A stretch of DNA of 64,000 nucleotides from Pseudomonas sp. NCCP-436 (GCF_019656335.1 NZ_BPLZ01000001.1:310001-374000), one strand, 5' to 3'; shown: positions 35,972-45,709, counted from the first letter of the stretch. Translations and numbers: made by a program. Notes: a model not told the origin generated them from the letters alone.

Positions 35972-35991
35972 GGCCCGCCAGACAGCGGGCC
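35972..35991 (-). terminator. Terminator of the pyrB-pyrC-prime operon
   Basis: GGCCCGC at 35972-35978 pairs with GCGGGCC at 35985-35991 around a 6-base loop, a few bases past the PyrC-prime stop codon on the minus strand. The following minus-strand bases (tctcccactcattactcac) are pyrimidine-rich. Confidence 0.6.
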
Positions 35992-35998
35992 GGAAAGG

Positions 35999-37270
35999 TC
36001 AGCGCGCGTAGCTGATACGACCGTCGAGCAGGGTGTAGCGCACGGCGCCCGGCAGTTGCTGACCGATAAAGGGACAGTTGCGCCCGCGCGAGTGCCAGGT
36101 TTGCCCGGCCTCGGTGCTGCCCTGCGGGTCGAACAGAACAATGTCGGCAGCGCTGCCGATGCTCAGTTGGCCAGCCGGCAGGCGCAGGGCCCGGGCTGGA
36201 CCGCAGGTCAGGCGAGCCAGTAGGGTGGGCAGATCCAGCAGGCCATCTTCGACCAAGGTCAGAGCCAGCGGCAGCAGCAGTTCCACGCTGCTGATTCCTG
36301 GTTCAGTTGCGGCGAACGGAGCCAGCTTGGCGTCGCGCTCGTGAGGCTGGTGATGGCTGGCGATGGCCGAGATCACGCCGGCCTTCAGTGCTTCGCGCAG
36401 ACCGTCGCGGTCGGCCTGCGAACGCAGCGGCGGCTGTACGTGATAGAGGCTGGAGAAACCTTCCAGTGCCTCGTCGGTAAGCAGCAACTGATACATGGCC
36501 ACGTCTGCCGTCACTGGCAGGCCGCGGGCCTGTGCCTGGGCGATCAGCTCGGCGCCACGGGCGCTGGTGATCTGGCTGAAGTGCGCGCGTACACCGGTCT
36601 GTTCGACCAGCAGCAGATCCCGCGACAGGGCCACGGTCTCGGCAGTTTCCGGAATTCCCGCCAGACCGAGGAAACTGGCGGTGGGGCCTTCGTGGGCCAG
36701 GCCGCCTTCGGCCAGATCGGCATCCTGGGAGTTAAAGACTACCTGCAGGTCGAAGGTGGCCGCGTATTCCAGCGCACGGCGCAGGGTGCGGCTGCTGCGG
36801 AAGTTGTTCAGGCCGTTGCCGAAGGCCACACAGCCGGTGTCGCGCAGGGCCACCAGTTCGGCCAATTGCTCGCCGGCCAGGTCGCGGCTCAGGGCGCCGA
36901 TGGGAAATACCCGGGTGTGTCCGGCCTCGCGGGCGCGATCCAGGATCAGTTCGGCCACTGCCGGGGTATCGAGGATCGGCCGGGTCAGTGGCGGGCAGCA
37001 CAGGCTGGTGACGCCACCGGCAGCTGCAGCCAGGGTTTCGCTGGCGATATTGCCCTTGCGGCTGTAGCCGGGCTCGCGCAGGGCTGCGGATAGATCAACC
37101 AGGCCCGGGGCGGCTACAAGACCACGGGCATCCAGCGTCTGTTCGGCGGCAAAGCCGGCCGGCACCTGGCCGATGGCTGCCAGCTTGCCGCTATCGATAT
37201 AGAGATCGGCGACCTGATCCAGGCCGTTGGCAGGGTCGATGATGCGGGCACCCAGGATTGCAATGCGCAT
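35999..37270 (-). CDS. pyrX: Dihydroorotase-like PyrC-prime, catalytically degenerate structural partner of PyrB
   Basis: A 423-residue amidohydrolase-fold protein with a type I dihydroorotase layout. The active enzymes carry D-x-H-x-H-L-REPG for zinc; here the same place reads VDLSAALREPGYSRKGN, so both His ligands are gone. The later metal His and Asp positions also look altered (VVFNSQDADL, AIASHHQPHERD). It therefore should not hydrolyse dihydroorotate. In P. putida and P. aeruginosa such a pseudo-dihydroorotase is co-encoded with PyrB and is required to assemble active aspartate transcarbamoylase dodecamers. The start codon overlaps the pyrB stop codon by one base (ATGA), giving tight coupling. 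A genuine PyrC must be encoded elsewhere. Confidence 0.93.
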   Translation of the reverse strand: MRIAILGARIIDPANGLDQVADLYIDSGKLAAIGQVPAGFAAEQTLDARGLVAAPGLVDLSAALREPGYSRKGNIASETLAAAAGGVTSLCCPPLTRPILDTPAVAELILDRAREAGHTRVFPIGALSRDLAGEQLAELVALRDTGCVAFGNGLNNFRSSRTLRRALEYAATFDLQVVFNSQDADLAEGGLAHEGPTASFLGLAGIPETAETVALSRDLLLVEQTGVRAHFSQITSARGAELIAQAQARGLPVTADVAMYQLLLTDEALEGFSSLYHVQPPLRSQADRDGLREALKAGVISAIASHHQPHERDAKLAPFAATEPGISSVELLLPLALTLVEDGLLDLPTLLARLTCGPARALRLPAGQLSIGSAADIVLFDPQGSTEAGQTWHSRGRNCPFIGQQLPGAVRYTLLDGRISYAR

Positions 37271-38277
37271 CAGTTGGCCTCCTCGGTGTTGAGCTGACGT
37301 TGCGCGGCCTGGCCGCTCATGGCCATCGACAGTACAGCCATGCGGATAGCGATGCCGTAGGTCACTTGATTGAGAATTACCGATTGCGGCCCATCAGCCA
37401 CCGCCGACTCGATTTCCACGCCGCGGTTGATTGGTCCCGGGTGCATCACCAGGGCATCGGGCTTGGCCAGTGCCAGGCGCTGCTCGGTCAGGCCGAACAG
37501 GCGGAAGAATTCTCCCTCGCTGGGCAGCAGGCCGCCCTGCATGCGTTCGCGCTGCAGGCGCAGCATGATGACCACGTCGACATCCTTCAGGCCTTCGCTG
37601 GCGTCGCTGAACACGCGCACGCCGTAGCGTTCTTCCAGGCCCACGGCCAGCAGGGTTTTCGGTGCGATGACACGAATGTCCGGGCAGCCCAAAGTCTTGA
37701 GTGCCAGCATGTTCGAACGTGCCACCCGCGAGTGCAGGATGTCGCCGACGATGGCTACCGAGAGGTTCTCGAAGCTGCCCTTGTGGCGACGGATGGTGAG
37801 CATGTCGAGCATGCCCTGGGTCGGGTGTGCGTGGCGCCCGTCGCCACCGTTGATGATGGCCAGGTTCGGGCACACGTGTTCGGCGATGAAGTGTGCGGCG
37901 CCGGAGTCGGAATGGCGCACGACGAAGATGTCGGCAGCCATGGCCTCAAGATTGCGCAAGGTGTCGAACAGCGTCTCGCCCTTGCTGGTGGAGCTGGTGG
38001 AGACATTCAGGCTGATGACGTCGGCCGACAGGCGCTGGGCCGCCAGCTCGAAGGTGGTGCGGGTGCGCGTGGAGTTCTCGAAGAACACGTTGCACACGGT
38101 TTTGCCGCGCAGCAGCGGGACTTTCTTCACCGCACGGGCGCCAACCTCAAGGAAGGAGTCGGCGGTGTCGAGGATCTCGGTCAGCAGTTCGCGCGGCAGG
38201 CCGTCGAGCGAGAGGAAATGGCGCAGCTGACCTTGGTCGTTCAGCTGCAGCGGGCACTTGGCGGTGAGTGGCGTCAT
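37270..38277 (-). CDS. pyrB: Aspartate carbamoyltransferase catalytic subunit
   Basis: Makes carbamoyl-aspartate from carbamoyl phosphate and aspartate, the first committed step of pyrimidine synthesis. The 335-residue protein has the carbamoyl-phosphate motif [16 protein letters not shown], the segment [15 protein letters not shown] with the catalytic Ser-Lys of the 80s loop, [30 protein letters not shown], and the aspartate loop [12 protein letters not shown] and [11 protein letters not shown]. The N-terminus is longer than that of E. coli PyrB, as in class A pseudomonad enzymes, where it binds regulatory nucleotides. Order pyrR-pyrB-pyrC-prime, with a 10-base gap to pyrR. Confidence 0.96.
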   Translation of the reverse strand: MTPLTAKCPLQLNDQGQLRHFLSLDGLPRELLTEILDTADSFLEVGARAVKKVPLLRGKTVCNVFFENSTRTRTTFELAAQRLSADVISLNVSTSSTSKGETLFDTLRNLEAMAADIFVVRHSDSGAAHFIAEHVCPNLAIINGGDGRHAHPTQGMLDMLTIRRHKGSFENLSVAIVGDILHSRVARSNMLALKTLGCPDIRVIAPKTLLAVGLEERYGVRVFSDASEGLKDVDVVIMLRLQRERMQGGLLPSEGEFFRLFGLTEQRLALAKPDALVMHPGPINRGVEIESAVADGPQSVILNQVTYGIAIRMAVLSMAMSGQAAQRQLNTEEAN

Positions 38278-38287
38278 CGCGGGGGTC

Positions 38288-38791
38288 TCAGTTGGCGAGC
38301 GTCTGGAGTTCGAGGGTCAGGGGCGTAGGGCCGGTCAATTTTACCCGCTCGTTGGCCGCCAGCGACAGGGTGGCACCGATTACGTCCGGACGGATCGGCA
38401 GTTCCCTTGCGCCCAGGTCGAGCAGCGTGACCAGGGTCACGCTGGCTGGGCGGCCGTAGTCGAACAGCTCGTTCATGGCGGCACGGATGGTGCGCCCGCT
38501 CATCAGTACGTCGTCAATCAGCACCAGGTGCTGGCCTTCGATCTCAAACGGCAGCTCGGAAGGTTGCACCTGCGGGTGCAGGCCGTTTTGGGTAAAGTCG
38601 TCGCGGTAGAAGGATACATCGAGAATGCCCAGCGGCTCGTCGCGGCCCAGCTCGGCCAGCAGGGCCTGGGCCACCCAGATGCCACCAGTGCGAATGCCGA
38701 TGAAGCGTGGTTCGTCGATCCGGCGTTGCTGCAGGTGGCGGGTGAGATCGCCGGTCATGGCCGGCAGCAGGTCGTGGGGGTTGGGTAGCAT
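38288..38791 (-). CDS. pyrR: PyrR, pyrimidine operon regulator/uracil phosphoribosyltransferase
   Basis: A 167-residue PRTase-fold protein. ATG 38791 lies eight bases after GGAG and gives [16 protein letters not shown], the usual start; the open frame runs further upstream without similarity. The PRPP motif is [21 protein letters not shown], and ISFYRDD-like segment [14 protein letters not shown] and [15 protein letters not shown] are the PyrR family features. In Gram-positives PyrR binds pyr mRNA; in Pseudomonas it is found at the head of pyrB and has been linked to pyrimidine control, probably by another mechanism. No RNA antiterminator is obvious in the 10 bases before pyrB. Confidence 0.94.
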   Translation of the reverse strand: MLPNPHDLLPAMTGDLTRHLQQRRIDEPRFIGIRTGGIWVAQALLAELGRDEPLGILDVSFYRDDFTQNGLHPQVQPSELPFEIEGQHLVLIDDVLMSGRTIRAAMNELFDYGRPASVTLVTLLDLGARELPIRPDVIGATLSLAANERVKLTGPTPLTLELQTLAN

Positions 38792-38861
38792 GGCGATACT
38801 CCAGAGGAAACGTCTGCCGAGAGCGTAAGCGAAGCTGTTGGAGACAGGCAAAGAGCTGGTT

Positions 38862-39296
38862 TCAGTCTGCCGTATGCTGTTCCAGCCAGCCCTGCAGCAG
38901 CAGGGCTGCGGCCAGGGCATCCACCGGGCGCTGCCGGTAGCCGCCGTTCTGGCCTTGTTGCAGGCGTTGGCCCTTGGCTTCAAAGGTGGTCAGGCGCTCG
39001 TCGTGGGTGTAGGCCGGCAGGTTGAAGCGACCGTTGAGCCGACGGGCGAATTTTTCCGCCCGGGAGCACATTTCGCTGGGTGTGCCGTCCATATTCAGCG
39101 GCAGGCCAACCACCACGGCGTCCGGCTGCCATTCGTGAATCAATGCTTCGACCTGCTGCCAGTCCGGGACGCCGTTCTGGGCCTTGAGCACGCAAAGCTC
39201 CCGGGCCTGGCCGGTGATCACCTGGCCGACGGCAACGCCGATCTGTTTGGTGCCGTAATCAAAACCCAGCAGCAGGCGTAATGGTTTGTCGCTCAT
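38862..39296 (-). CDS. ruvX: Holliday junction resolvase-like protein RuvX (YqgF)
   Basis: A 144-residue RNase H-fold protein of the YqgF/RuvX family, linked to 16S rRNA 5-prime-end processing and DNA repair. Motifs: [18 protein letters not shown] at the N-terminus with the first catalytic Asp, [27 protein letters not shown] with the family's LPLNMDG signature, and [12 protein letters not shown] near the C-terminus. ATG 39296 overlaps the algH stop codon by one base (TAATG). The frame extends upstream into algH but without similarity. The algH-ruvX pair is widely conserved. Confidence 0.95.
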   Translation of the reverse strand: MSDKPLRLLLGFDYGTKQIGVAVGQVITGQARELCVLKAQNGVPDWQQVEALIHEWQPDAVVVGLPLNMDGTPSEMCSRAEKFARRLNGRFNLPAYTHDERLTTFEAKGQRLQQGQNGGYRQRPVDALAAALLLQGWLEQHTAD

Positions 39297-39865
39297 TATG
39301 CGTGTCCGGCCTGAGTGGTTATCAGGCTGAGGTTGATTCCCAGGCATGCGGCGGCGGCGTTGAGTCGCTGGTCGTGCGGCAGATCGAAGAGGATGCTGCT
39401 GTCGGCGGGGCAGGTCAGCCAGGCGTTGTCGGCCAGCTCCGCCTCCAACTGGCCGGCTTCCCAGCCGGCATAGCCGAGGGTGATCAGATGGCGTTCCGGG
39501 CCACGCCCGTCGGCAATGGAGAACAACACGTCCTGAGAGGTGGAAAGACCCAGTTCGCCTAGTTCGATGGTTGCCTGAAAGCGTGGGCCAAGCGGGTGCA
39601 GGACAAAGCCGCGATCCGTCTGCACCGGGCCTCCGGCGAAGATCGGCAGGTCGTGGCAGCGTGCATCGGGCTGCTCGTCCGGACGCAGTTGTTCCAGTAC
39701 ATCGGCCAGGGTGAGCCCGTTGGGTTTGTTAATGACCAGGCCCATGGCGCCCTGCTCGTTGTGTTCAACCAGGTAGGTGACGGTGTGCGCGAAGTTCGGA
39801 TCGGCCATATGCGGCATGGCGATCAGAAAATGGTGCTTGAGAGAAATGGAGGCTGAAGTCTTCAT
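39296..39865 (-). CDS. algH: YqgE/AlgH family protein
   Basis: A 189-residue cytoplasmic protein of the YqgE/AlgH family, first linked to alginate regulation in P. aeruginosa but without a defined biochemical function. The family segments are LKHHFLIAMPHMADPNFAHTVTYLVEHNEQGAMGLVINKP at the N-terminus, IFAGGPVQTDRGFVLHP in the middle and LITLGYAGWEAGQLEAEL in the C-terminal half, all nearly canonical. It is upstream of ruvX with a one-base stop/start overlap and downstream of the tonB-like gene on the same strand. Confidence 0.96.
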   Translation of the reverse strand: MKTSASISLKHHFLIAMPHMADPNFAHTVTYLVEHNEQGAMGLVINKPNGLTLADVLEQLRPDEQPDARCHDLPIFAGGPVQTDRGFVLHPLGPRFQATIELGELGLSTSQDVLFSIADGRGPERHLITLGYAGWEAGQLEAELADNAWLTCPADSSILFDLPHDQRLNAAAACLGINLSLITTQAGHA

Positions 39866-39929
39866 GGCACCTAGTTTGGAGCGACACGCAGCAAGCTACA
39901 AGCCGGGAGTGCTGAGGCGCCCTCCGGCC

Positions 39930-40820
39930 CTAGTTGCTGGACAGGCGGTCGCCGCGCTCGAAGCGCCAGGTCCGGATGATTTCCAGGCGGTCGATGTCGG
40001 CCAGATCGCCGGTGAAAGGGGCGTAGGGTGCGGCCAGGCGAACGATGCGCAGCGCGGCCTGATCCAGCACTGGCTGGCCGGACGACTCCAGCACCTGCAC
40101 CTCGTACAGCGAACCGTCGCGATTGATCGATACCAGCAGGCGCAGGCTGCCGTAGATACGCTGGCGGCGTGCCTCGTCCGGATAATTGAGATTACCGATG
40201 CGCTCGACCTTCTTGCGCCATTCATCCTTGTACCAGGCGCCTTTGTCGCGCATGGTCGAAGCGGCACTGAGACGGTGGATCTTCGGTCGCTTGGCGTAAG
40301 CTTGGACTTCCTGGGCCAATTCGGCTTCCAGGCTGGCGATTTCCGCCGAGAGCTGAGCCGCGTCAAACACCGGTGCTGGTCGCGTCTGCGGAGTGGCTTT
40401 GACCTGCTCGTGCTTGGCCGGTGCTTTCTGTGGCTGGGGCGTGCGTGTGGCAACGGCCGCCTTGGGTGCTTCCTGGCGGGTAGCGGGCTGTTGTGGAGTG
40501 GCTGGCGGCGAGACTTTGCGTACTTCGTTGTTCTGGAATGTGGCCTGCTCGGTGGTTTTGGGGGCTGCGGCGTGTTCGAGCGAACCGCTGCCCTGCTGAT
40601 TGTCCTGAGCGAGGAAGTCGGCCTTCTCCGGTGTCTTCTCGCTGTTGAAGGTGGACAGGGTGATTTCCAGCGTCTTGCTGATTTCCGGTGGTGGCTCCAG
40701 GGTGAAGCCGACACCAAGAATCAGCGCCACATGCACGGCTGCGGCGAGAAACAGGGTGAATCCCAGTCGATCCGCCGGGCGGACGGTGGCCGAGGATGCG
40801 GTGGCTGCTGCGTTCATCAC
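39930..40820 (-). CDS. TonB family protein (TonB3-like)
   Basis: A 296-residue inner-membrane-anchored periplasmic protein. One transmembrane helix near residues 18-40 (RLGFTLFLAAAVHVALILGVGF) carries the in-membrane His and Ser-like positions of TonB. A long Ala/Pro/Gln/Thr-rich linker spans the periplasm, followed by a coiled-coil-like stretch and a C-terminal TonB domain (NYPDEARRQRIYGSLRLLVSINRDGSLYEVQVLESSG, ending near FTGDLADID). In P. aeruginosa the gene at this place is tonB3, needed for twitching motility and pilus assembly rather than iron uptake. It lies between gshB and algH, close to the pil-chp operon, which supports that identity. No exbB/exbD genes are here. Confidence 0.88.
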   Translation of the reverse strand: MMNAAATASSATVRPADRLGFTLFLAAAVHVALILGVGFTLEPPPEISKTLEITLSTFNSEKTPEKADFLAQDNQQGSGSLEHAAAPKTTEQATFQNNEVRKVSPPATPQQPATRQEAPKAAVATRTPQPQKAPAKHEQVKATPQTRPAPVFDAAQLSAEIASLEAELAQEVQAYAKRPKIHRLSAASTMRDKGAWYKDEWRKKVERIGNLNYPDEARRQRIYGSLRLLVSINRDGSLYEVQVLESSGQPVLDQAALRIVRLAAPYAPFTGDLADIDRLEIIRTWRFERGDRLSSN

Positions 40821-40905
40821 GTATCGGGTCTGCTTGCGAATGGTGCGCAGTCTGCCGGGTGGCGATGGGCGCCTGCAAGTTGCAGACGTCAGGCTGCCAC
40901 CTGCG

Positions 40906-41862
40906 TCAAGCTTTTAGACCGCGCTTGCTGGCAATGCAGTCCATCAGGCGTTCGCCGATGCGAGTATCGAAAGCCGCATCAATCTCGCGGATGCAGGTCG
41001 GGCTGGTGACGTTGATTTCGGTCAGATGCTCGCCGATCACGTCCAGACCGACAAAGATCAGCCCCTTTTCGCGTAGGGTAGGGCCGACTGCCATGGCAAT
41101 TTCATGGTCACGGGCTGTCAGTGGGCGTGCCTCGCCACGGCCTCCGGCAGCCAGGTTGCCGCGGGTTTCGCCGGCAGCGGGAATGCGCGCCAGACAGTAG
41201 GGCACCGGCTCGCCGTCTATCATCAGAATGCGCTTGTCACCATCCTTGATGGCTGGCAGGTAGGCCTGCGCCATGATTTGCTGGCGCCCGTGCAGGGTCA
41301 GGGTTTCGAGAATCACCGAGAGGTTGGGATCGCCTTCGCGGTGGCGAAATATCTGCGATCCGCCCATGCCGTCCAGGGGTTTGAGAATGATGTCACGGTG
41401 CTCAGCGGCAAACTCGCGCAGAATATCCGGGCGCCGACTGACCAGGGTCGGCGGCGTGTATTGGGGAAACCCGGTGGCGAAGAACTTTTCATTGCAGTCG
41501 CGCAGGCTCTGCGGCCGATTGACCACCAGCACGCCGTCGCGCTCGGCCTGTTCGAGCAGATAGGTGGAGTAGACGAACTCGTTGTCGAACGGCGGATCCT
41601 TGCGCATCAGGATCACGTCCAGCTCGGAAAGCGGGTTGTCTTGCTCTGCGTCAAGGACGAACCAGCGATCAGGATTGTTGAATACCTGCAGCGGGCGCAT
41701 GCGGGCGCGGGCTTGGCCACGTGCCTGATAGAGATCCTGCTGTTCCATGTAGAACAGTGTCCAGCCGCGAGCCTGGGCAGCCAGAAGCATGGCCAGGGAG
41801 CTGTCCTTCTTGAAGGAGATGCTGGTAATTGGATCCATGACGATGCCGAGGCGAAGGCTCAT
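40906..41862 (-). CDS. gshB: Glutathione synthetase
   Basis: Joins gamma-glutamylcysteine and glycine with ATP. The 318-residue ATP-grasp enzyme starts at ATG 41862 (RLGIVMDPITSISFKKDSSLAML), after GGAGACCTTCCA; the open frame upstream has no similarity. Diagnostic segments: VILMRKDPPFDNEFVYSTYLLE, VLVVNRPQSLRDCNEK, DIILKPLDGMGGSQIFR (the ATP-grasp lid), RILMIDGEPVPYCLARIP and EINVTSPTCIREID at the metal site. It is divergent from pilG and transcribed in the same direction as the tonB-like gene, 85 bases away. Confidence 0.97.
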   Translation of the reverse strand: MSLRLGIVMDPITSISFKKDSSLAMLLAAQARGWTLFYMEQQDLYQARGQARARMRPLQVFNNPDRWFVLDAEQDNPLSELDVILMRKDPPFDNEFVYSTYLLEQAERDGVLVVNRPQSLRDCNEKFFATGFPQYTPPTLVSRRPDILREFAAEHRDIILKPLDGMGGSQIFRHREGDPNLSVILETLTLHGRQQIMAQAYLPAIKDGDKRILMIDGEPVPYCLARIPAAGETRGNLAAGGRGEARPLTARDHEIAMAVGPTLREKGLIFVGLDVIGEHLTEINVTSPTCIREIDAAFDTRIGERLMDCIASKRGLKA

Positions 41863-42181
41863 TGGAAGGTCTCCGTGAGTGGTGGCAGGCTGGATGGATG
41901 ATGGACGAGTTGGCCTGCGGGAGGTCGAAGGAATTTCAGCTAGTCTAAAGGAGCCCTTCGGGGCAGTGGCAAATGCTTCGGGAGGATGCCGCACGATTGA
42001 TGTCGGCAGGCGGCCAAGAGTGGCGCTGTACGAGGGGACGGTCAAGGCCTGGCGGGCTTATAGCTTGCATTTGGAGAGTGTGCTACAAAGGCCGAGCGAC
42101 TGGGCAAACTCCGTCGAACAAGGCCTCAGGCATACTGATAACGCGAAAATAACGACTCACCGAGGCGATGGTAGGGCGAAC
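41863..42181. other. Divergent intergenic region between gshB and pilG
   Basis: About 319 bases holding the promoters for gshB (minus) and the pil-chp operon (plus). It contains a 4-bp stem with a UUCG tetraloop at 41953-41964 (GCCC-TTCG-GGGC). Just before pilG is an AT-richer segment (gataacgcgaaaataacgactcac). No gene is called here; the frame open from 41879 is the upstream extension of pilG and lacks a start signal. Confidence 0.5.
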
Positions 42182-42589
42182 ATGGAACAGCATTCCGACG
42201 GTTTGAAAGTGATGGTGATTGACGACTCGAAAACGATTCGTCGCACCGCGGAAACTTTGCTGAAGAAGGTGGGTTGCGAGGTCATCACTGCGGTCGACGG
42301 CTTCGATGCTCTGGCCAAGATTGCCGACACCCATCCTAGAATCATCTTTGTCGACATCATGATGCCGCGTCTCGATGGCTATCAGACCTGTGCCCTGATC
42401 AAGAACAACAGTGCGTTCAAGTCCACTCCGGTGATCATGCTGTCCTCCAAGGACGGCCTGTTCGACAAGGCCAAGGGTCGCATCGTGGGGTCTGATCAGT
42501 ACCTGACCAAACCCTTCAGCAAGGAAGAACTGCTCGGTGCAATCAAGGCCCATGTGCCGGATTTCACACCGGTTGAGCAAGCCTCCTGA
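42182..42589 (+). CDS. pilG: PilG, twitching-motility response regulator
   Basis: A 135-residue single-domain CheY-like response regulator. ATG 42182 gives the expected length; Asp58 in IIFVDIMMPRLDG is the phospho-acceptor, with the acidic pair in VMVIDDSKTIRR and the conserved Lys in YLTKPFSKEEL. In P. aeruginosa PilG is phosphorylated by ChpA, promotes pilus extension and activates the adenylate cyclase CyaB. It is the first gene of the pilGHIJK-chpABC operon, with 47 bases before pilH. Confidence 0.97.
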   Translation: MEQHSDGLKVMVIDDSKTIRRTAETLLKKVGCEVITAVDGFDALAKIADTHPRIIFVDIMMPRLDGYQTCALIKNNSAFKSTPVIMLSSKDGLFDKAKGRIVGSDQYLTKPFSKEELLGAIKAHVPDFTPVEQAS

Positions 42590-42636
42590 TGTAGGCCCCG
42601 TGAGGGCTGCACGCCACTTCTTTATTGGGAAACACC

Positions 42637-43002
42637 ATGGCTCGAATTCTGATTGTTGATGACTCCCCAACCGAGATGTACAAGCTGACTGCCATGCTGG
42701 AAAAGCATGGTCATCAGGTTCTTAAGGCAGAAAACGGTGCCGATGGCGTGGCGCTGGCTCGTCAGGAAAAGCCTGATGCCGTGCTCATGGATATCGTTAT
42801 GCCCGGTCTTAACGGCTTCCAGGCCACTCGCCAACTGACCAAGGACGCCGAGACCAGCCATATTCCAGTGATCATCGTTACCACCAAGGATCAGGAAACC
42901 GACAAGGTCTGGGGTAAGCGCCAGGGTGCCAAGGACTATCTGACCAAACCGGTGGACGAAGACACCTTGCTGAAAACCCTCAATTCGGTACTGGCCGGCT
43001 GA
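42637..43002 (+). CDS. pilH: PilH, twitching-motility response regulator
   Basis: A 121-residue CheY-like regulator starting at ATG 42637 (ARILIVDDSPTEMYKLTAM). Asp52 in AVLMDIVMPGLNG is the phospho-acceptor, with the Lys in YLTKPVDEDTL. It is the second regulator of the Chp pathway and is thought to favour retraction or act as a phosphate sink opposing PilG. The length and both acidic N-terminal residues match P. aeruginosa PilH. The next gene, pilI, starts 46 bases downstream. Confidence 0.97.
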   Translation: MARILIVDDSPTEMYKLTAMLEKHGHQVLKAENGADGVALARQEKPDAVLMDIVMPGLNGFQATRQLTKDAETSHIPVIIVTTKDQETDKVWGKRQGAKDYLTKPVDEDTLLKTLNSVLAG

Positions 43003-43048
43003 TGCCGAGTCGTCCCTGCACTAAATAAATAAGAAGGCCACGGCTGGC

Positions 43049-43585
43049 ATGTCGGACGCGCAGAGCCCTTTCCAGATTCTCCTCGAGATCGACCAGCGTT
43101 GCAGAGCTCTGGCGGCCGGCCTGCCGTCGCAGCAGGCGGCGATACAGACCTGGAGCGGCATTGGCTTTCGCATGGGCGATCGCCATTTTGTGGCGCCCAT
43201 GGGCGAGGTTGGGGAAATTCTGCACGAGCCGCGCTACACGCTGCTGCCAGGAGTGAAGAGCTGGGTCAAGGGCGTGGCCAACGTACGTGGTCGTCTGTTG
43301 CCGATCATGGATCTGTGTGGCTTTTTCGGCCATGAACTGTCGCCGCTGCGCAGGCTGCGGCGCGTGTTGGTGGTCGACCATCGGGAGATTTTCGCCGGCC
43401 TGACGGTCGACGAAGTCTTCGGCATGCAGCATTTTCCCGTGGATACCTTTTCCGAGCAGTTGCCGCCTCTCGAGGCGAGCATCGTGCCGTTCATCCATGG
43501 AGTATTTCAACGCGAACAACCCTGGCTGGTATTCAGCCCGCATGCGCTGGCGACCGATCCGGGGTTTCTTGATGTCGCGTACTAG
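43049..43585 (+). CDS. pilI: PilI, CheW-like coupling protein
   Basis: A 178-residue CheW-domain adaptor that couples the receptor PilJ to the kinase ChpA. Segments such as GFRMGDRHFVAPMGEVGEILHEPRYTLLPGVKSWVKGVANVRGRLLPIMDL carry the CheW pattern (sensor strand, then V-G-x-x-N-x-R-G-x-x-x-P). The order after pilH and before pilJ is the conserved Pseudomonas arrangement. Confidence 0.96.
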   Translation: MSDAQSPFQILLEIDQRCRALAAGLPSQQAAIQTWSGIGFRMGDRHFVAPMGEVGEILHEPRYTLLPGVKSWVKGVANVRGRLLPIMDLCGFFGHELSPLRRLRRVLVVDHREIFAGLTVDEVFGMQHFPVDTFSEQLPPLEASIVPFIHGVFQREQPWLVFSPHALATDPGFLDVAY

Positions 43586-43600
43586 CAGGATTTCGGTTGG

Positions 43601-43615
43601 GCCGGTTCTTCCGGC
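43601..43615 (+). terminator. Small hairpin between pilI and pilJ
   Basis: GCCGG at 43601-43605 pairs with CCGGC at 43611-43615 (loop TTCTT), followed by TCTTTGG. A weak attenuator that could reduce read-through within the operon; the stem is only 5 bp. Confidence 0.3.
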
Positions 43616-43669
43616 TCTTTGGCGTTACATGGGAACCGTAGTGCGGTCGGTCCAGGCGGGGGCCAGATG

Positions 43670-45709
43670 ATGAAAAAACTCAATGCAGGCAAATTGTTGG
43701 TCGGGGTACGCAGTAGCACGCTGATCGCAGCGCTGTTCGTCGTGCTCATCGTTTCCATCGTGCTGTTGTTCGCGAACTTCGCCTACATCAACACTCAGTC
43801 CAACTACGATACCGAGTACATCAGTCACTCTGGCGAGCTGCGCGTACTGTCCCAGCGTATCGCCAAGAACGCCACCGAAGCTGCGGCCGGTACCGCCGAG
43901 GCCTTCAGCCTGCTGCGCGATGCCCGCAACGACTTCCAGCGTCGCTGGGGCTTCTTGACAGACGGTGATGCGAGTACCGGTCTGCCGCCGGCACCCGATT
44001 CGGTTCAGGCGCAGATGGCCATGGTACAGAAGGACTGGGACAGCCTTCGGCAGAACACCGATGCCATTCTGGCCAGCGAACAGACCGTATTGTCGTTGCA
44101 CCAAGTAGCCTCCACCCTGGCTGAAACCATTCCGCAATTGCAGGTCGAGTACGAAGAAGTAGTCGATATCCTGCTGGAAAGCGGTGCACCGGCGGCTCAG
44201 GTTTCCGTGGCTCAGCGCCAGTCGCTGCTGGCAGAGCGTATTCTCGGCTCGGTAAACAAGGTTCTGGCCGGTGACGAGGACTCGGTACAGGCCGCCGACA
44301 TGTTCGGTCGAGACGCCAGCCTGTTCGGCCGGGTGCTGGCTGCGATGCTGGAAGGCAACGCAGCAATGGAAATCAGCCAGGTGACCGACGAGGAGGCGCT
44401 GGAGCGTCTGGCCGAGATTTCCGAGCTGTTCGAATTCGTTTCCGGTTCGGTGGACGAGATTCTTGAAACCTCGCCGGAGCTGTTCCAGGTGAGGGAGTCG
44501 GCGCACTCCATCTTTACCGTGTCGCAGACCCTGCTTGACCGCGCCTCCGAGCTGGCACTGGGTTTTGAGGGGTTGGTCGAAGGACGCGCCATCAACACCC
44601 TGATCGGCTATGTGCTGGGTGCTCTGGCACTGGCATCCATTATCCTCATCGGTCTGGTGATGGTTCTCGAGACCAACCGCCGTTTGGCCGAAACTGCCGA
44701 GAAGAACGAGCGCAACCAGGCAGCGATTCTGCGACTGCTCGACGAGATCGCCGACCTTGCAGACGGTGACCTGACCGTGGCCGCGACGGTAACCGAAGAC
44801 TTCACCGGTGCCATCGCCGACTCCATCAACTACTCCATCGACCAGCTGCGTGATCTGGTGGAAACCATCAACCAGACTGCCGTGCAGGTGGCTTCTGCCG
44901 CCCAGGAGACCCAGGCTACGGCAATGCACCTGGCCGAAGCGTCTGAGCACCAGGCGCAGGAAATCGCAGGTGCTTCCGCAGCAATCAACGAGATGGCCGT
45001 GTCGATTGACCAGGTATCGGCTAACGCCGCGGAATCCTCTGCGGTAGCGGAGCGCTCCGTAGCCATTGCCAACAAGGGCAACGAGGTGGTGCACAACACC
45101 ATCACCGGCATGGACAACATCCGCGAGCAGATCCAGGACACCTCGAAGCGGATCAAGCGCCTCGGTGAATCCTCCCAGGAGATCGGTGACATCGTTAGCC
45201 TGATTAACGACATTGCCGACCAGACCAACATTCTCGCGCTGAACGCCGCGATCCAGGCGTCCATGGCCGGTGACGCAGGCCGCGGCTTCGCGGTGGTAGC
45301 GGACGAGGTACAGCGCCTTGCGGAACGTTCCTCGGCAGCGACCAAGCAGATCGAGGCGCTGGTAAAAACCATTCAGACCGATACCAACGAAGCGGTTATC
45401 TCCATGGAGCAGACCACCGCGGAAGTGGTACGTGGTGCCCGCCTGGCGCAGGACGCCGGTGTGGCTCTGGAAGAGATCGAGAAGGTATCCAAGACCCTCG
45501 CGGCCCTCATCCAGAACATTTCCAACGCTGCTCGTCAGCAGGCCTCTTCGGCCGGCCATATTTCCAACACCATGAACGTGATCCAGGAGATCACCTCGCA
45601 GACGTCCTCGGGTACCACCGCCACCGCCAAGAGCATTGGTAACCTGGCCAAGATGGCCAGCGAGATGCGTAAGTCGGTGTCCGGTTTCACCCTGCCGGAC
45701 GCTCGATAA
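43670..45709 (+). CDS. pilJ: PilJ, methyl-accepting chemoreceptor for twitching motility
   Basis: A 679-residue receptor that signals to ChpA on surface contact or pilus tension. ATG 43670 (an adjacent ATG at 43667 is equally possible) precedes transmembrane helix 1 near residues 17-38. The periplasmic part contains two PilJ-type helical modules ([23 protein letters not shown] and a later similar segment near [14 protein letters not shown]). Transmembrane helix 2 is ~residues 310-332 ([23 protein letters not shown]). A HAMP-like region ([26 protein letters not shown]) and the methyl-accepting signalling domain follow, with the hairpin [42 protein letters not shown]. Ala replaces the usual Glu in the NAAIQA motif, as in other PilJ proteins. 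No C-terminal CheR-binding pentapeptide is seen. Confidence 0.96.
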   Translation: MKKLNAGKLLVGVRSSTLIAALFVVLIVSIVLLFANFAYINTQSNYDTEYISHSGELRVLSQRIAKNATEAAAGTAEAFSLLRDARNDFQRRWGFLTDGDASTGLPPAPDSVQAQMAMVQKDWDSLRQNTDAILASEQTVLSLHQVASTLAETIPQLQVEYEEVVDILLESGAPAAQVSVAQRQSLLAERILGSVNKVLAGDEDSVQAADMFGRDASLFGRVLAAMLEGNAAMEISQVTDEEALERLAEISELFEFVSGSVDEILETSPELFQVRESAHSIFTVSQTLLDRASELALGFEGLVEGRAINTLIGYVLGALALASIILIGLVMVLETNRRLAETAEKNERNQAAILRLLDEIADLADGDLTVAATVTEDFTGAIADSINYSIDQLRDLVETINQTAVQVASAAQETQATAMHLAEASEHQAQEIAGASAAINEMAVSIDQVSANAAESSAVAERSVAIANKGNEVVHNTITGMDNIREQIQDTSKRIKRLGESSQEIGDIVSLINDIADQTNILALNAAIQASMAGDAGRGFAVVADEVQRLAERSSAATKQIEALVKTIQTDTNEAVISMEQTTAEVVRGARLAQDAGVALEEIEKVSKTLAALIQNISNAARQQASSAGHISNTMNVIQEITSQTSSGTTATAKSIGNLAKMASEMRKSVSGFTLPDAR

